The notes: generated by a model from the letters alone, not told the origin. Positions 11,816-25,810 are shown, counted from the stretch's first letter. The stretch: 64,000 nucleotides of DNA from Isoetes taiwanensis (GCA_021234155.1 JAJEKV010000005.1:23013584-23077583); one strand, 5' to 3'. Numbers and translations: made by a program.

Positions 11816-14800
11816 TCCTATGAGTTTGCTCATCCTTCTTTGGGAGATGCGCTTCCTTCTTTCATGCTTCGGTATTATTCTATAGTTTTGTTCTATCGTT
11901 TCTCTTATTGATCACAGTTCTTTTGTTCTATTGTTCTCTTGGCATCGCTTGGCTCTTCTCACGGTCATTCACATGTTGAGTTTTCGGTGCATAGGCTATT
12001 CGATGATGGTCCTGAGCAGCGATATGGTTATGATTGCGGATTGGATGGTCACAAGGCGGCGGTATGTGGTTGCATGTTCTAGATTGGATGTTTGCATTTT
12101 TATTTGAGGGTTACTTTTACCGGGTATTGGTTGATCTCTGTTGATTCGTTGGATTGGTTTAGGTGGCCTACTCACGTGTTTTTCTTGTGTGGGGCAATTT
12201 TTACGTGTATTGGGGGCGGCCAGGGGCTTGTGTTGTGCATGCTTCTACCTTCTTTCCTTGTTTTTCCCTTCATTCTTCTTTACGTTTTTGGCTTTGGGGA
12301 GTTCGTCTTGTTTCATCTGCCCGGGTCCGCCCTTCATCTTCATCTACGGTTGGATTTCGCCCTCTCTTAATCCGTTTTCTTGCGTGAGCTTGTCGGTGGA
12401 TCCGGTTCCATTTCACCTTAGTTCTTATTCCTTAGTTTTCGGTGCCCCTGCGCTTTCGCCCGACCACGCTCTTCTATCAAGCTCTTAGCATGCGGAGCGG
12501 CCTCGGCCTGGGACCTTTCCGCCCATTCTATCGTCGCTTTGCCGTTGCCCGACATGCGCTCTTTTCGATCCAGGTTTCCACCAACCGCGGCCTTTGCTTT
12601 CGTCTATATTGCCTTGATCGATCATCCTTTCTGCGATTGGCTCCCATTTTGGTTGGCGGAGTTCTTTGGCTCCTTCATTTGCATTGTGGTATTTGTCTTC
12701 GGCTTCATTCACCCCTTGGCATGCGGGTTACGGTGGGGTATTCCTTCCTTCTCATTCTTTGTCGCGCCAATCGGCGGTCCGGCTCTCTATGGTTTTTTGT
12801 TTTGTTGAGTTCCACCAATCTTAATTGTATTATTCTCATTTGGGGCTCGCTATTTTTTGCGGATTTTGGCCGCCATTAGTTCTTGCATGCTTTCTCCGGT
12901 TAGTTTTCGGCTTCCATTCAATGCGCTTGCATGTTGCTTGTGGCCATTCGTTTCTTCCCTCGTGCCTTCACGGTTTGCTCTTTGAGTTTCTTGCCTCAGT
13001 TCCCTTTCCACCGGCGTTTGCCTTTGGCTGCGACTTCTTTAGGTATGGGGCCGTGTTTTTGGTTTGTGCTTTGGCATGGTATGGGTGTTGGTGCCATCTC
13101 TTTGAATAATATGAAATCGGACAATTGTTTTGTTTTTTCTTTTTTGGATCATAAGCGTAACCGCAGGTGGATTTATTCCGGGTTTCTCTCGTGCTTATTT
13201 TTATAAGGGTTCATACTTGTTATTGTTGTTTATCGGTTTATCATGTATTGTTGTTTATCATGTACGGGATGTTTCATGGTTTTGAAAAGCGGGTTTATCT
13301 ATCTTTCCTTCTATTGCTTTTTACTTTTTACGCGTTTTTAAATTCGACAACTGGGTTTCACTATGTGTTGGCATCCTCTTATGAACCATCGGCATTCACA
13401 TGATTGTTTTTGATATTTTTATGTATTTTTTCGGCGTTATACTTACCTATGCCTTATCGAGGTTTGATTTTTCTTTTTGCGTATTTGGTTCAAATTACTC
13501 TTGTTGCCTATGTTGTACTTTCCCTTTGCAATGTTGTTATCGAGCGTTGTTTTCCTTTTTAGGCATCCACGGAACATTATGGTGCTTAGGTGTCCCTTTT
13601 CTTTTTTTTCTATGCGGGGTTTTCGATTGTTATGTTTTTCTCATGTCTTATTCATAATTGCATTAGAATATATGGGGGCATCTAGGGGCTTTTGTTTTTG
13701 GGGGTGGTTTTCCCCTCCCATGTTATCCCTTTCATTATGTTACCTTTTCAAGTTGATGGACATCTAGTTTTATATATGTGACATTATCCTTTGAATTTGA
13801 GGGCTTTTTTCATGGTTGTTTTGGGATTTTCTTCTTGCACTTGTGTTTTTTATCGTGGATTCGATGCACCATACTATTTAAATGGGTCTATGCTCTCCTC
13901 CCTAGCATTTTCTCTTGTTTATGTTACGGCTCACTTTTTACCTCGTTTTAGTCTTGTGGTCGTTTACTTGGGATGTTGTCTTGTTTTTCATAATTCTATT
14001 TGCATTCTCTTGGTTTATTATCTTTTTATTGCCTATAGATTTGTGGCCACCATCTTAGGGTTGCATTTGTCTTTTTACATTCATGCATTCCATTTCCATG
14101 GTAGGTTTCTTGGGTTCGTGTTATTTCTTAGACATGTATCTCTTTTGTATGTTATTTTTTATATTTGTGGTTTTTATGTGGTTATATGTGGCATTCTTTT
14201 TACGTATTTAGGATTTTCCATGGTGGTTTGGGTTTATCTTTTTACTTGTGTTTGTATCTTATGTGTGATGCACTACACTTGGCTCGGTGGTATCACGTTA
14301 TTAGTTGGTATTATCTTCTTCATTCTAGGTTTCCCATAGTTGTTGGGTTTTATTTTTTGCACTTGTGGTTTTCTTGTTTTTTTGATGCCTCTTCTTCCGG
14401 GTTATTGCGGGTTATTAGGTTGATTTCGGTTTATGTTAAGCCCGCATTTTTACTTTAGTTTCTTCACGTAGCCTATGTGTTGTTTTTCCTCGAGAATTTT
14501 GTCTTTGTTGTTTTCTATTTTATATCTTTGCATTCTCATGGTTTCATTCTTTTTGATTGCGAGATTTATTCACCACATTTGCCGGGTTGCACTTTGTCTT
14601 TGAATAATTATTTTTCATTGTGATATTAGTTGTTGCTCTTATACTTACGTCTCATTGGATACTTATTTTTTTTTTCTACGTTGTTTTGCATGCTCATTAG
14701 CATATTTCTATGGTTTCTTAAGCCTTGATCAATCGTTGAATTGTTTTAGGCGCATTTCTTCTATGCATGTCCTCGATATCAATTTTGCATCACGGACTTA

Positions 14801-17800
14801 TGCACGGTTTTCCATTCGATTGGGCATTTAGTTGCGGTTTATCTTATCATTATACATCATTTGGGTTTGATCCTTGGTTTTGGTACCATTGACATTGATG
14901 TGGTTGGCGTTGTTTTAAGCTAATGTGGTGTTATTTTTTGAGGCATTTTTCCTTGCCATAGATGGCTCCCTCAGTCTTAGTTTAATTGCACTTTGATTTG
15001 TCCTTGGCTCGTCCATTAGAAAGGACCCTTTTGCACCCTCAGGAGATGGCGTTATTTGCTCACCACCTTTATACATCGCATCGAATGCATTGCATCGGTG
15101 GCAATAATACGGGTTACCGGAGGACGATGGCGGCACTGGGAATACCAGAGTGCTTTGCCTTTATGCCTCCTTTATCACCGGTTGTATGTTCCTTTTTACC
15201 TTTTTCGTTTTGGTTGCCAGTTGCTTCATTTATCACGGCTTTGATCTTATCCATTTTGTGTTTTCCTATGGTTGTTTTAGATTTTTCCTTTGCACTTGTG
15301 TTTTCTATCGGATGTTGATCCGCTAGGAGATTTTGTAATGGGGTTTCTCGATTGGGTTGTGTATATCTTTTTCTTACGTTTCCTTTTTCCATTTTGGTTT
15401 TAGTTGCCATGAGGTTTCTTTATATGTCGCATGATCTTAAATATTTTCTATTTTCCCATGGTGGTTTCGGATTTTTCTCTCTTTTGCAATTGTGTTTTTT
15501 CTTTTGGATGTCGATGTAACTATTTATATGTGCATGATCTTATAAATTTTCACGTTTTCCCATGGGGTTTAGGATTTTTCTCTTTTGCAATTGTGTTTTC
15601 TCTTGGATGTCGATGCAACTAGGGGATTTTGTGTCGGGTTCTTAACTTGTTTGTGTATATTTTCCTATGGTCTTCTCATGGATGGTACCATGTATTCACC
15701 AGGTGGTTTCATTTCTTTTTATTCCATTATTGTGTGTTCGATCTTTGCCACCTATGTGGTTTTACGATTTCTTGGCGCCTTTGTTATTCGGTTGCACTTT
15801 GTGCGTTTTTTACATTTATGCATTTTACACATTCGATCGTGGTTTCTTCTTCTTGACTTATTGCTTTGGTTCTTGATCATTATTACGTGTTCTTGATCTC
15901 TAGCGGGATTGCATATATGTGGGCCTCATTTTATTCACTCTATGCATCTCCTCGCTTGTTTTTCTTCTCGTGTTGTTTTCCCATTTTATGCACATCAGGG
16001 ACATTTCACGGGTTTTCATTTTCTGATTATTGTCTCTTATTTTGTCTCTATGCCGGTGTATATGCTTTCACACTTTCTTAGGATAAAGTTTTCTTCTTTA
16101 TCTTATTTCTCCTTGGAGCCTTGTCTTGCTCTGCGGGTGGTTTTTTAACCTTATTGCATTAACATGGTTTTCTTTTCTTCGTCGTTGTCCTTCTCGTTAA
16201 GCTTCTTTGGGGTGTCTTCTTCGACTTCGTCATCGTGGAGGACTTGTTTTTTATGAGGCGACCTTTTCGCCGTCTAACGTGGCATTTGGCGTGCTTTTCT
16301 TTCCATTGTTTTTGTTCTCTAATGTCCTTCCTTTTTGAGATCCGGTGATCTGCCGATCTAATGCGGGCACTTCGGCTCTTCTCCCTCAACCGGGCTTTCT
16401 CCCCCGGCTTCGCTTCGTCTTTCAGTTCGTCGTCATCGAATTTCATCAAATTTTCAACTTCCCTCTCAGCCATTTTACCTTTACCCTTTTTATTTCGTCG
16501 GTCTACCTCGTCGGGCTCGCCCCACTGGTACCTTTTCCTCTTCGTGCCTCGGCGTATGCGGCTCTTTTGTTCTCCACTTCGCATCCAGCGGTTTCTTTTC
16601 CTCTCGGCCCCGTATTTGCTCTCGTCGATATTTTCCTTTGCGGCTTTTTGCGCATCTCGAACCTGCCCTCACTTGGCGTGGCCGGATCTTTGGCGGTCCT
16701 CGTCTCTCACGCTTCCTTCGTGGTGTCGACGACTCTACTCAACCTCGCCATCTTTTTCTATGCATTTTTATATCTATGCTTTTCCTCTTTTGCCTTATTC
16801 CCGGTTACTTGTTATTTTCCTTCTTATTTATCGTTATTGTTTATTCTTTTTTGAGGTTCCATGTTGAAGGGTTCCTTTGTTGACTTATCTCCATCTAGAT
16901 ATATTGGCCCGGGTTGGAAGGAATATCATAGCCCATTCACGGACTTGGTCCGTACCACAATCACTGTTCCCGTAAACTGTATTCAAATAAAGACAAATAT
17001 AGCGGTGGTTTCATATTTTTGTCATCGTGGTTCCTTGTTGCCTTGTTGCCGTTCTCGTTGGCATGCCGGGGTGCTTCGCCGATTCGTCATCATCATGGCG
17101 TCCCTTTCTTTTCATTGTTTTTGTTCTCTAATGTCCTTCCTTTTTTTGGTCATTCGTTGATGCCATCCGGTAGTAGCTTCCTTAGATTAAGTCATGTGGT
17201 GGCGTGCTTTTCTTTTCATTGTTTTTCTCTAATGTCCTTTCCTTTTGGGGGTTATTGGTGATGTGTCGTCCCGTAGCTTGGCTTTTCGGCTCTTCTTCTT
17301 GACCGGTTTTTCTTCTCCACGGCTCGCTTCGCTGGCTGGCGGTTCTCGTCGTCAGCGTGTAGCTTCCTTTCGCTTGAACCGGACTCCGGATCACGGTTTA
17401 CTTTCTCCCCGGCGCTTGCCTTCCTTAGCATGCCCGATTCTTAACGTCCTTGGGTCCTACTTTCTACGGTTCCTATCATCTCCCTCGATACTGGTTCGTG
17501 ACCTTCTTTTTTCGTTCCTCTCCTTTTCTCTGCATCCTTTATCCTATCCATTTGCTTTTGGGGGTGGTGGCGGGAGTGTCTTTTTGCTATCGGCTTAATT
17601 TGGAGGTTTAGCGATTACCCTAGGCTTATAGTTGAGGAAGTCCTTTGGTAGTCGGTAGGTTTTGTGTCTCGCGAGTCCCTTCCCGAATCCCATCGATCCG
17701 AGCCATCGGATGCCATTCTAGGAAAGGGGCATCTCAGGCCTTTTCGTTTTGGCTCGGTTATCGGCGTCTTCTCGGCTGACTCTTCTTCTCCTCCTCGTGG

Positions 17801-17934
17801 CTTCCCTCCCTTCCGCCCTGGCGATGGTGGGCATGTCTTTTCATTTGTATTTTTTGTTGTTCATACCTCTTTGTTGTTCTCCACAGTGAGTGTTGCTATT
17901 CTTATGTTTACGTTCCATAAGCCCTCTCTTTGTG

Positions 17935-18105
17935 TTGTTCTCCACCTGCCGGTGATCTTTGTTTATTTCCACCTCGAGTGATGCATATTTTTACATAATG
18001 GTTCTCCACCCATTTGGGTGATGCTTTATCTTTGTTTATTTCCACCTCGAGGGTGATGCATATTTTTAATGGTTCTCCCCCATTTGGGTGATGCTATCTT
18101 TTACA
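17935..18105. repeat. Short tandem repeat inside the T-rich block
   Basis: A unit of roughly 70-85 bases containing ggttctcc, catttgggtgatgc, tttatttccacctcgag and tgatgcatatttt is repeated about two and a half times. The copies are clearer than most of the surrounding sub-repeats, suggesting a more recent local expansion. Confidence 0.65.
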
Positions 18106-19370
18106 TTTATGTTCTTTTTTCCTCTGTTTTCATTTTGGACTTTCTTGGTGCAGCTTGTGCTATTTGTTTTTTTCTCACGACCATTTCTGGTGTTCTTTTG
18201 GGAGTTTGTTCTTTTGGGAGTTTGCTATTTGGTTTTCGACCATTTGCGGGGTTCTTTTTTGGCCGTTTTTAAGCCAGGATTCGTTTTTTGTTGGGGTCCT
18301 GTTCTATTTTTGTTCGCCATCACCCCTCTCGCCGGTTCTCCAGCGGACACATTCGGGAGGTAGCTTTTCGCCCGTTCTTTGGGGTGGCGTGCTCTATTTG
18401 CGTTAAGCCACCAACTTCGTTTCTCTCTGTTCTCCGGGCAACACATTTCAAGGTTGTTGGCGACCATTTCTCATTAGGGTTTTCCTCGAAAACCGAAAAA
18501 GCGAGGTTTTTATCCCGATGAAGTTGTCGCCATTACCCTTTTATTTTGCCTTGGCACATTTTCTTTTAGGGGTAGTCCGATATTGTTCCTATGGTCGGCT
18601 ATCCCTCTCTCTAGTTTCCACACATTGTATCTTCTAACTTTGTGATGAATGACAAGCCTATCTATCTATCCGGTTTTGTGTCTCTCTGAGTCCCTTCCCG
18701 AATTTGCTATCCTTACAAGTTAGGTTCGATTGCTTGTTGTTGGCCTTGGTGCTCGTTTAATATATGCATTATTTGGTGGTTTTATAAAGTTATAACTATG
18801 GTTCGTCCTAGCACCATGACCTCAGATCCCAGCTCCACATTACCATTATTATTATGCAGTTTATTATCTTTGATCATGGTGTCCATTTTATTTCTCTTTG
18901 TCTTGCATTGTGTGTTTTTCGGGGAATAAATTACTAATCTTGTATTTGATTAGCTAGAATGACTTTAGCTAAACTTACTTGATATTAAGCCCAAAACTTT
19001 ACGTGGTTTAGCTAAACTCTACGTTTTTCTCTCATAGTTTCTAAGCGTTTAGCTAAACTAACCAAACATCATCCAAAAAATTTCTATGTTAGGCCAACAA
19101 AATATATTAAGCCAAATTAATATACTTTTTTCAATTGTTTTCCACTTATTTTAGTCATTTTCATGTGAAAACATTTTAGCATAATGCTAATTAGCAGAAA
19201 CCTAAGGACTCAAATTAATTCATAATGCTAGAAACTAAACAACTATTCATATATTTCATATAAACTAGAATGATGTTAGCTACACTAGCCAAGTTTCATT
19301 CCTAAAAGTTTCTATGGTTTGGCTAAACAATACAAAATTTCTTTTCTTACTTTCTAGCGTTTGGCTAAAA

Positions 19371-19485
19371 GAGCTTGTTGTTGTTGTTGTTGTTTATTTG
19401 TTGTTATTTATTTATTTATTTATTTGTTGTTGTTGTTGTTGTTTATTTGTTGTTCCATTTATTCATTGTTGTTGTTGTTGTTTGT
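19371..19485. repeat. (GTT)n / (TTTA)n microsatellite
   Basis: Runs of gttgttgttgtt alternate with tttatttattta. The frames through it encode only Val/Cys/Leu or Phe/Ile runs and are not genes. Confidence 0.9.
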
Positions 19486-20724
19486 CACATTCAGGGATTT
19501 GTTTGTTTTGTCTCAACACTCTTTCCCATCTTTTCTTTTCCAGTCAGGTTTATCAGGTTGTCCTTTTGGGATTCTGTTTCTTTTTCTTGATATTATCATT
19601 CGATTTATTATGTATTCCCTGGACATGTTTTTGCTATTCTAATCCATCCATTTTACCATTCTCATTATCTAAATGTGCTTTTCCCTCTTTGCTCATCTCT
19701 TTTCCACATTTTCCCTTTTTCCGGTGCCCGGTTGCCTTTTTCTCCGTTTGTTCGATCTATCCCGGTCGATTTGTTTTGTTTCTAGGTGTTTTTATATTGG
19801 GTCACTTGGGTCGGTTAGATTGTTTGTTTCTATGTCTTTCGCATTGATCCTTTTTTTGTCTCTATTTGTGGATTTACTCCACTTGTTCCATGTGTCCCAT
19901 CCGGCTTCATTTTGTGCATTCTATTTTATTGCGATGACCTTTGTGGAACTTCGTTCCTCCTTTCTTTTATTCCACATTTTCAATGCTTTTTTTTATTAGA
20001 TTCTACATGCTTCATTATGGGTTTGGTCGCTCCATTTACTAGACACTCCTCATTATCTCGGTGGCTCCATTTTGATATCATTTCTCTATTTTTCTTTGTG
20101 TTTTGCATTGTTTCCTTAATTTATTTTCTTGACTTATTGTTTACCGTTTAACTCTAGTGACATTATTACTATATTAGTCATTGGTTCCTTCTTTGGTTTC
20201 TTTGTCCTCTTGCTCTTTTTCTATTGCTAGTTAGGATAGTTTGCTTTGATAGTATCTTTGTTAGTGTAGTATTTATTGGACATTAGTCATTTGAGATCGT
20301 TACTTTGATGATGACTTTCATGTTAATTGGCTCTGTCTTTGTTGTCCCATGGGTTCCTTCCCTCATCTCTTCTTGCATTTTCCATTGTCTTCTTCATTCT
20401 TATGTTCCCCTTCCATCTCTCATAGCATTCCTCCATCGTGTTCTCCTTCATTTTTATTTATCCCATTGTTTTGCATTAGGCATTACTTGCTTTTACTTCC
20501 TCATTATTCCTTTGTCTGTCTTCTCTTTATCCCCTTTTCCTCCATTTTTCTTAGTTTCCTCTTCCCGTTTTTCTCGATTGCCATCAACTTTATCTATGCA
20601 TTCTTTTCGATTTGACCTTGTAGACTTGTTTCTCCCTTTCTTTATACTATATTTCTCTTTAGCTTCACCGTCCTTTAGGTTTCCATCTTTGAGTAGTTTT
20701 TGAGTTTGTTCCTCTTCTATCGGC

Positions 20725-20765
20725 CCGGTATATGCCTATCATAGGACCCATCCCTAGGAATGCCG
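20725..20765. repeat. Dispersed unit, repeated at 21690-21725
   Basis: The words tatgcctatcataggaccca and ctaggaatgc occur here and, nearly unchanged, at 21692-21725. It is one of several units showing that sub-blocks were copied within this region. Confidence 0.6.
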
Positions 20766-21079
20766 CGGTTCTGTGCGGCGACAATAGAACCGTTTATTCC
20801 TGGATGGGGGCGTTTAATCACTCCTCCTATTTATTCAGCCTCTCTTCATTGTTACGCCATGTGGTTCTCTTGAGCTAGTTTTCTCCTTCTTCTCTATCCT
20901 ATCGGTTTCCCTCACCCTCCCTCCCTTGATGGTTTTCATTTGATCGTGTTCGTTATTTCTTTTTCTCTGTCCTTTAAATTTGCATTCTTTATTTCCCTCG
21001 GCTTTGTTGCCTTTTGAGGCATACTTATTGGTTTACTCTTTCTACCGGCATGGCACTAGTATTTTATTTATTTATTCAT

Positions 21080-21315
21080 TCATGCTTTCTCTCGGTGTGG
21101 CTTTGTAGCCTACGAGTCAATATTTATTATTCATGTTTTTCTCGGCGTGGTGGCTGTTGCCTCAGGGTCATATTTATTGTTTTTCTCGGTGGCTTGCAGC
21201 CTCAGAGACAACACTAATCGTTGTTTTTTTCGCGATGGTCATTCCGACCCGGTTCGATTGGTCGGTATTTGTTGTTTCTTTCTCGGCGTGGCCACGGAGC
21301 CTCAAGAGTCTTCTT
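21080..21315. repeat. Degenerate repeat of a tttctcgg...gcctca unit
   Basis: At least four related units start near 21088, 21138, 21182 and 21269. Each has ttctcgg, then ggc or gtggc, then agcctca or gcctacg. They mark the right end of the T-rich block. Confidence 0.55.
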
Positions 21316-21908
21316 GCCCTATGGCATCTAACTCATTGCCGGATTATTTTTTCTTTCAGCCTTGATTACGCGGGGATTGTTTAAGGCTTTGTGGTTACCA
21401 TAGTCGTGGGGTCGTCTTTGCCTTTATTTTGCTTAGGTTTCCTCAAAACCTAAGAAGCGTAGTTCTTCTTCCCGATGAGGAGCGATCCAAGGGTCTTCTC
21501 ATCTTTGCATCGACCAAGTGGCGGATTAAACCATTTTTATGTTGTATTCTTCAGTTTTTATCATGCTCACCGATGATTGTCTAGTTTGAACATTTAAAGT
21601 TCATATTTTCAAATTTATCTATCCTAGTGAGGGATCCATGTGTACTCAATGTTTTACAAAGCTCAGTAGAACACCACTTCACTTCGACATTATATGCCTA
21701 TCATGGGACCCATCCTAGGAATGCTAGAACTTGAACTTTGTAACTTAGACAACAATCCAAGAATGAAGGTTAAGCTAACGCTTTCAAAAAGGGTGTATAA
21801 AAGAAAAGATCCCAAAAGGGGGAAAATCCTAATGTTGGGGATAATTTTAAAATATGAAAGAAAGACCCAAAAAGGCCCCTTTAGGGAGGTTCCTTATGTT
21901 GGGGATAG

Positions 21909-22080
21909 CTAAAGATAGGTAGATAGATAGGTAGGTAGGTAGGTAGGTAGATAGATAGATAGATAGATAGATAGTATTTTTACGTCATGCCACATTGGCA
22001 GCGTCCATGAGGACATATGACGGACCCCCCAGAGACTTGAACACAAGATCTCTTAGTTGCTAACCCCCTATCAAATAAAG
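21909..22080 (-). mobile_element. Retroposon-like fragment with (TATC)/(TACC)n tail
   Basis: Read on the minus strand, a tRNA-like segment near 22030-22070 contains gtgttcaagtctc, which resembles a pol III B box. It is followed by about 60 bases of unique sequence and then by a run of tatc and tacc tetramers (on +, 21914-21975). A simple-repeat tail after a B-box-like core fits a SINE or the 3' end of a LINE. No convincing A box at the usual spacing was found. Confidence 0.4.
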
Positions 22081-23113
22081 TATTCCCCTATAAAATAAAA
22101 AGAAGCTTTTGCCCTAAAAGCATCGAAGGAAAAAATCTATGGATTAAAGGCTAAGGCAAGATCATAAAAGGGAAAGATAAAAATAGAAGAACAAATGGCT
22201 AGCGAAAAATCTAAGAAAGATGAAAATATTATAGTCTTTATACCTAAAAACCCTCATCTAATCCTAAAGAGGTAAAGATAGCCCTAAAGAAAAAGCCGAA
22301 TCCGTTGAATTGTCTAAAGAGATAAAGATAGCCCTAAAGAAAATTTGAATCCGGACTTCGGTGGGATATCTGAGGAGCTAAGATTCCCAATCTTTGGATC
22401 AGCGGGGTTAGGACTACACAAAAATGTAATAATAGAAGATTTTTGAAGAAAGCGGGGGCCGAATCACTAGCTGATCGAGAATCTTTCGATCCCGGATATC
22501 GAGAGCCAAGGATATATTTGGTGTTGATCGAAGATTTCGATTTGGATATGTAGCTGGTTTTGATCGAAGATTTTGAGGCTAGAAACGGCATATTTGGGTC
22601 TAAATGATGCGAGGAGTACAAAAATGAACTATTGTAGTTAACGATGCCAGAGCTCATCTAAAAACTATGATATATATGGTTTTTCATGCACGATTTTTTT
22701 TTACAAGAGAAAACCACGTGTGGTACTGGTTTTTGAAATTGATCAGGGATTATGATACGATTATTTATGTTGATTATCATTGCTATAGTGGTTATTATAC
22801 ATAGTTGTAGAATTATGTACATACTATAGTGGTTAAATCAAATTACCAATAGCTTACTAAAACTACTATGAATTGTGACCACAGTTTTTGGAAGCTAATT
22901 TTATTATACCTAACATTACATATATATAGCATGGTTTTCCAATTAGTAAAACGATTTATCAAAAGAATTGATTTACGGTATGATTAAAATGGAACTATTA
23001 TTAACAAGTCATAGTCTCAAAATCTCAAGAAATCACATTCCTATTTCTCCATGAGAATGACACACAAGACATGGTGCTACACCTATTTGGTGGCCAAATG
23101 CATTTTTAACTTA
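22081..23113. other. A/G-rich then AT-rich non-coding spacer
   Basis: No gene is recognised. A direct repeat of about 55 bases (gataaagatagccctaaagaaaa and neighbours) lies at 22265-22350. 22680-23060 is AT-rich with no supported feature. The A/G richness on + contrasts with the T-rich block to the left. Confidence 0.5.
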
Positions 23114-25810
23114 GGTGGTGTTGAAGGTGTTCCTGGCAAAACCTTCAACCTCAATGGTTTAGAACCTCCAGGTTGCTTAAGGCAACCACTCTGAGTGAAA
23201 AATATCCAAGAAAAATGCTCAAACAATTATCTAACTTAGCTTTCCCTAAAGGGTGAAAAGTCTGTCTCACAAAAAAGCTTGCCAAATGCAAACTAAAAAG
23301 GCTTTGATCATAATTCTTGCGTCCATCGCTGCTCAGGACCTATGCGTATCTCAGGACAAAAGTCAGAGAAGATCTGATAAGGATAGATGGATCAAAGAGA
23401 CACTCCTGACCAAGTCAATTTTTGGTCAATATCCCTGGCAAAGAGCTAGATTTTTGAACTCGATGCTGGGCCTTCTTTTTTGTGATCTGATGCTTTTGCC
23501 TATTCCTAAAATGTCTGCACCCAATGGTTCTTGATGGTCTTTGCAAATGGAGATCTATTTTTTTAGGTTTTTTAATTTTTGATAGGCTGACTGTGATAGA
23601 GTATGAGCAGAGGCGAAAATATATTTTTTGCTAGAAAGAATGAATGCAAATCTTGCCCTTTATGCAATATCCATACATGACACGATCTCCTAGTGACTCT
23701 AAGAAACTTTGTTCACTGCTATAGAGCAGAATGTGGATTTGTGCTTCAATAACTCTAAATATAAGCTCAGCTTTTGCGCTGATAGCTTAGACAATCACTA
23801 GGGCTAGAAAACATTGGTGTTCTAGATGCCTAAATGCCAAGCTAAAGATACTATAACCTCGGAATGAAATGCAAGAGGGGAATAATGCAAGCATAGTAAT
23901 TTTGTCACCAGATTGATATAGAACACTCAGGATTCAATAACAAGGCTCGGATTTTCATTTGAAGCAAGTACACATAGGCAAATAGCAATAATCCCAAGCT
24001 CTGAGTCTTGGGCACATGATCAAATAGGTATACAGTCAAGGAATTCAGATGAATTTGTCAATAATTCAAGCTGAGAATCAAGTATGGAAGGCAGAATCAA
24101 GCTCCAGTCATGCAAGCCGGTCCTTCTTCAAGGTAAACAATCACTTCTTTACTTCAAAACCCTCGAATTTTCTCTGAGCACAAAATCCCCTTTTAAAATT
24201 CCCCTGTTCTGTTGCGTTCTTGGCTAATTCAATTTAATTCTCTGTCCTTTTGCTACTCTGATGCATTCTGGTATTGAACAGGGTTATTCGGCAGGTAAGG
24301 ATCATGATTGCATGGTTGTTTCGAACAAATTAGACGGATCTTGGCATTCTCAGATTTTAAGGTTCTTGGCAGTTTTGATGAAATATCCCATAGGCCAAAA
24401 GTATTCGAGAGGCTAAGCTATATAAGGAATAACAAAATCCTTATTATTAATATTTAACGTGCAATGTCCACGTGGACTTGATTACCTCGACGCCCCCCTG
24501 CTTGGGATGTTCCACATGGCATGGGGAGATTGTTTGGAAAAAAATAGGCTTGGGGGGGTAGATAGGAAATTTTTTTGCAACAAGGTCTAAGGCCACGATT
24601 CCCAAGGAACTGAATTTGAGGGGTCAAAATGAGCGATTTTTTTTTTCAATTTTCTTTTTTCCAAGGGGAATCTTTTAATATGCTCTAGAAGATGCTCGAA
24701 TCTTTTTTGCAAATGGGCACTTTCAAATTTTGGCTTTAAAATGGCACGGAGAAGGATGATGTGGCATGTGAGCATGATGACTTGGCAAAGCAAGGGTGAC
24801 ATGGCAAAGAAGGGTGGTGACGTGCCAAACAACTTGGCTTAGAATATTTTTTCTAGTCAAAACTTTGAGTGAGGTGGACATGATGTGTATGACATGTGGA
24901 TGATGATGTGGAGGTGATGAAGATGATGTGGCATGGTAATGTGTCACCTTAACATGCTCAAACATGTAATTTGAAGGATTTTTTGTAAAAAAATTAGAGT
25001 CTCAAAGTAGTGACATGTGCATGATATGACATGGCAAGAAAGGGGTGACATGTATGGTGACTTGGCGTCCCAATGGTGTTGTCATGGGTCAATTTAGGCA
25101 TAAATGCATGATATTTGCATCTTCTAAGCAAATCTTGATTTTGGGTATAGGGAGAGGATGTTGACCTTTGACCACGTATATGACCAAGTCAAGTGGAGTT
25201 TAGTGCTTTGAATGATATGGAAATGGTATGGTGAGTATATGAAATGTGAATGACTTGTGAAAGGGTAGTTTTGACTAGAAAAAATCTTCAAGGCCAAATT
25301 TGACTTGGAGATGAGGTGTAGGCATGAAACTAGAAATCTCATGGGCATTTCATCATGGTTAAACGTAAGGCAGATGTAGGATGGGAATCAAAGGATGCCA
25401 ACATACCAAGAACTCAAATGATACCATCACATACCAAGAAATCTTCAAGGGGTCTTCAATGCTTCAATCTTTGTTTGATTCTAACCTTTTGCCTTGCTTG
25501 TGTGACCTGAGTCATCACCTTGCTCTTCAGGTCTTCAAAGTGTGCAAGCATAAATCCTTCTTGTATCTCTAAACTCAGATCAAAGTGTGAGAATAAGTGC
25601 CAAAAATATGCCTTGCTCTTCCATGCTGCAAAATTAGGAGTAAGATTAGAATTGTTTTCAATCTTCCTCATATGTTTTGAATGTAAAAATATTATTATAT
25701 ATATGAATATAAACCATGACCGTAAATATATCTCTTTTTATATACAATTGTCCCCTCAAATTGTATCATCAAACAACCCATGCAACAACCAAAACAAGGA
25801 ACTAATGATA
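23114..25810 (+). repeat. Left inverted arm, copy B
   Basis: Non-coding, with many short atg/gatg/gtgg words. It pairs, by eye and in diverged form, with the right arm read backwards. The gag start at 25826 lies directly after it. 25745-25825 would be the place to look for a primer-binding site if this were a normal retrotransposon; I recognise none. Confidence 0.5.

Larger units (their letters stand above)
11816..21600. repeat. Long T-rich, A-poor block of degenerate sub-repeats
   Basis: The + strand is strongly T-rich and A-poor over nearly 10 kb; the line 13501-13560 has 32 T and 6 A. Open frames on + are Phe/Leu/Ser/Cys-rich and those on - are Lys/Arg-rich, as expected from composition alone, so I call no gene. 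Internal units recur. A catggttg...gcacttgtgttttc unit occurs near 13805, 14215, 14330, 15265, 15460 and 15560. A ggcgtgcttttctttccatt unit occurs near 16285, 17095 and 17205. A gagtcccttcccgaat unit occurs near 17675 and 18690. A tttcctcgaaaacc unit occurs near 18480 and 21430. The block looks like an old, diverged repeat array or composite. Confidence 0.7.

Noticed and set aside
16159-16584. A 141-residue, very Lys/Arg-rich minus-strand frame
   Set aside because: It is the complement of the pyrimidine-rich block. Its basic, repetitive composition is expected from the base skew.
12092-18521. Many long + strand open frames rich in Phe, Leu, Ser and Cys, resembling membrane proteins
   Set aside because: They follow from the T-rich, A-poor composition, which removes stop codons. 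All three + frames are open in the same places and none has a recognisable domain or start context.
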